Below, piece by piece: positions 63,890 through 64,000 of a stretch of 64,000 bases of DNA (its first letter is position 1; each line of letters starts with the position of its first letter). The stretch is from Antilocapra americana. Lineage: Eukaryota; Chordata; Mammalia; Artiodactyla; Antilocapridae. The notes under the pieces are model-generated. The model worked only from the letters and a program-made list of their open reading frames with translations. It was not told the DNA's origin and did no database searches. The DNA is taken from contig ML664157.1 of assembly GCA_007570785.1 (NCBI GenBank), positions 5,417,424 to 5,481,423 on the forward strand, written 5' to 3'. Position numbers and translations under genes: made by a program.

Positions 63890-64000
63890 TGCTTGGAGGA
63901 CTTGTCTAGTGGTCCAGTGGTTAAGAACCCACCTTCCTATCCTGTTGACATGGGTTTGGTCCCTGGTCAGGAATGATTCCACATGACGTGAGGCAACTAA
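63890..64000 (+). mobile_element. CHR-type SINE cut by the window end
   Basis: 'tgtctagtggtccagtggtt' and 'aagaacccacctt' with 'ggtttggtccctggtcagg' are the tRNA-derived head of a CHR-2-type SINE. The 3' part lies outside. Confidence 0.65.

Larger units (their letters stand above)
60768..64000 (+). other. MED12L: MED12L intron downstream of exon E (incomplete)
   Basis: It starts at the gtgggt donor and runs off the window. It contains an L2-like stretch, a young Bov-A2, a Bov-tA and a CHR-type SINE cut by the window edge. No further exon was seen. Confidence 0.7.

Overview
This is a piece of a ruminant, almost certainly bovid, nuclear genome. It is mostly AT-rich, non-coding and intron-sized. 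It carries the repeat set of Bovidae: Bov-tA and Bov-A2 SINEs, BovB (RTE) LINE pieces, the bovine-type L1 3' end and CHR-type tRNA SINEs. I cannot separate cattle from related bovids by eye. There are no bacterial-style operons, CRISPR arrays or phage genes.

The gene content matches the mammalian MED12L / P2Y-receptor cluster (human 3q25). Five exons of the Mediator kinase-module gene MED12L lie on the + strand between 50290 and 60767. They join in one continuous frame and encode about 236 residues of the central MED12 region. The first 50 kb appears to be a single MED12L intron, because I recognise no earlier exon. Two single-exon-coding purinergic GPCR genes lie antisense inside that intron: P2RY13 (29700-30701, 333 aa) and P2RY12 (39644-40663, 339 aa). 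Both coding frames are intact. An upstream P2RY13 exon can be read at about 31172-31240, with a splice donor and a short upstream ORF. The P2RY12 coding exon begins at a good acceptor at 40685.

Layout: 1-29.7 kb is repeat-studded intron, including a nested SINE pair (8.37-8.75 kb) and a rearranged 2.36-kb BovB (20.3-22.7 kb). 29.7-31.3 kb is P2RY13. 32.4-38.5 kb is a repeat cluster (L1, two BovB 3' pieces, an unusual SINE with a duplicated head). 38.7-40.7 kb is P2RY12 with a candidate poly(A) signal. 40.7-50.3 kb is repeat-poor AT-rich intron. 50.3-60.8 kb holds the MED12L exons, and 60.8-64 kb the next intron.

The most interesting points are as follows. The N-terminal extension frame known for human P2RY13 is closed here by a TGA, which leaves an 11-codon uORF. 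One MED12L exon ends in a 4-nt tandem donor. A BovB copy has twin-priming structure with its target-site duplication still visible. Two SINEs are nested with both duplications legible. I found no wholly new biological system.
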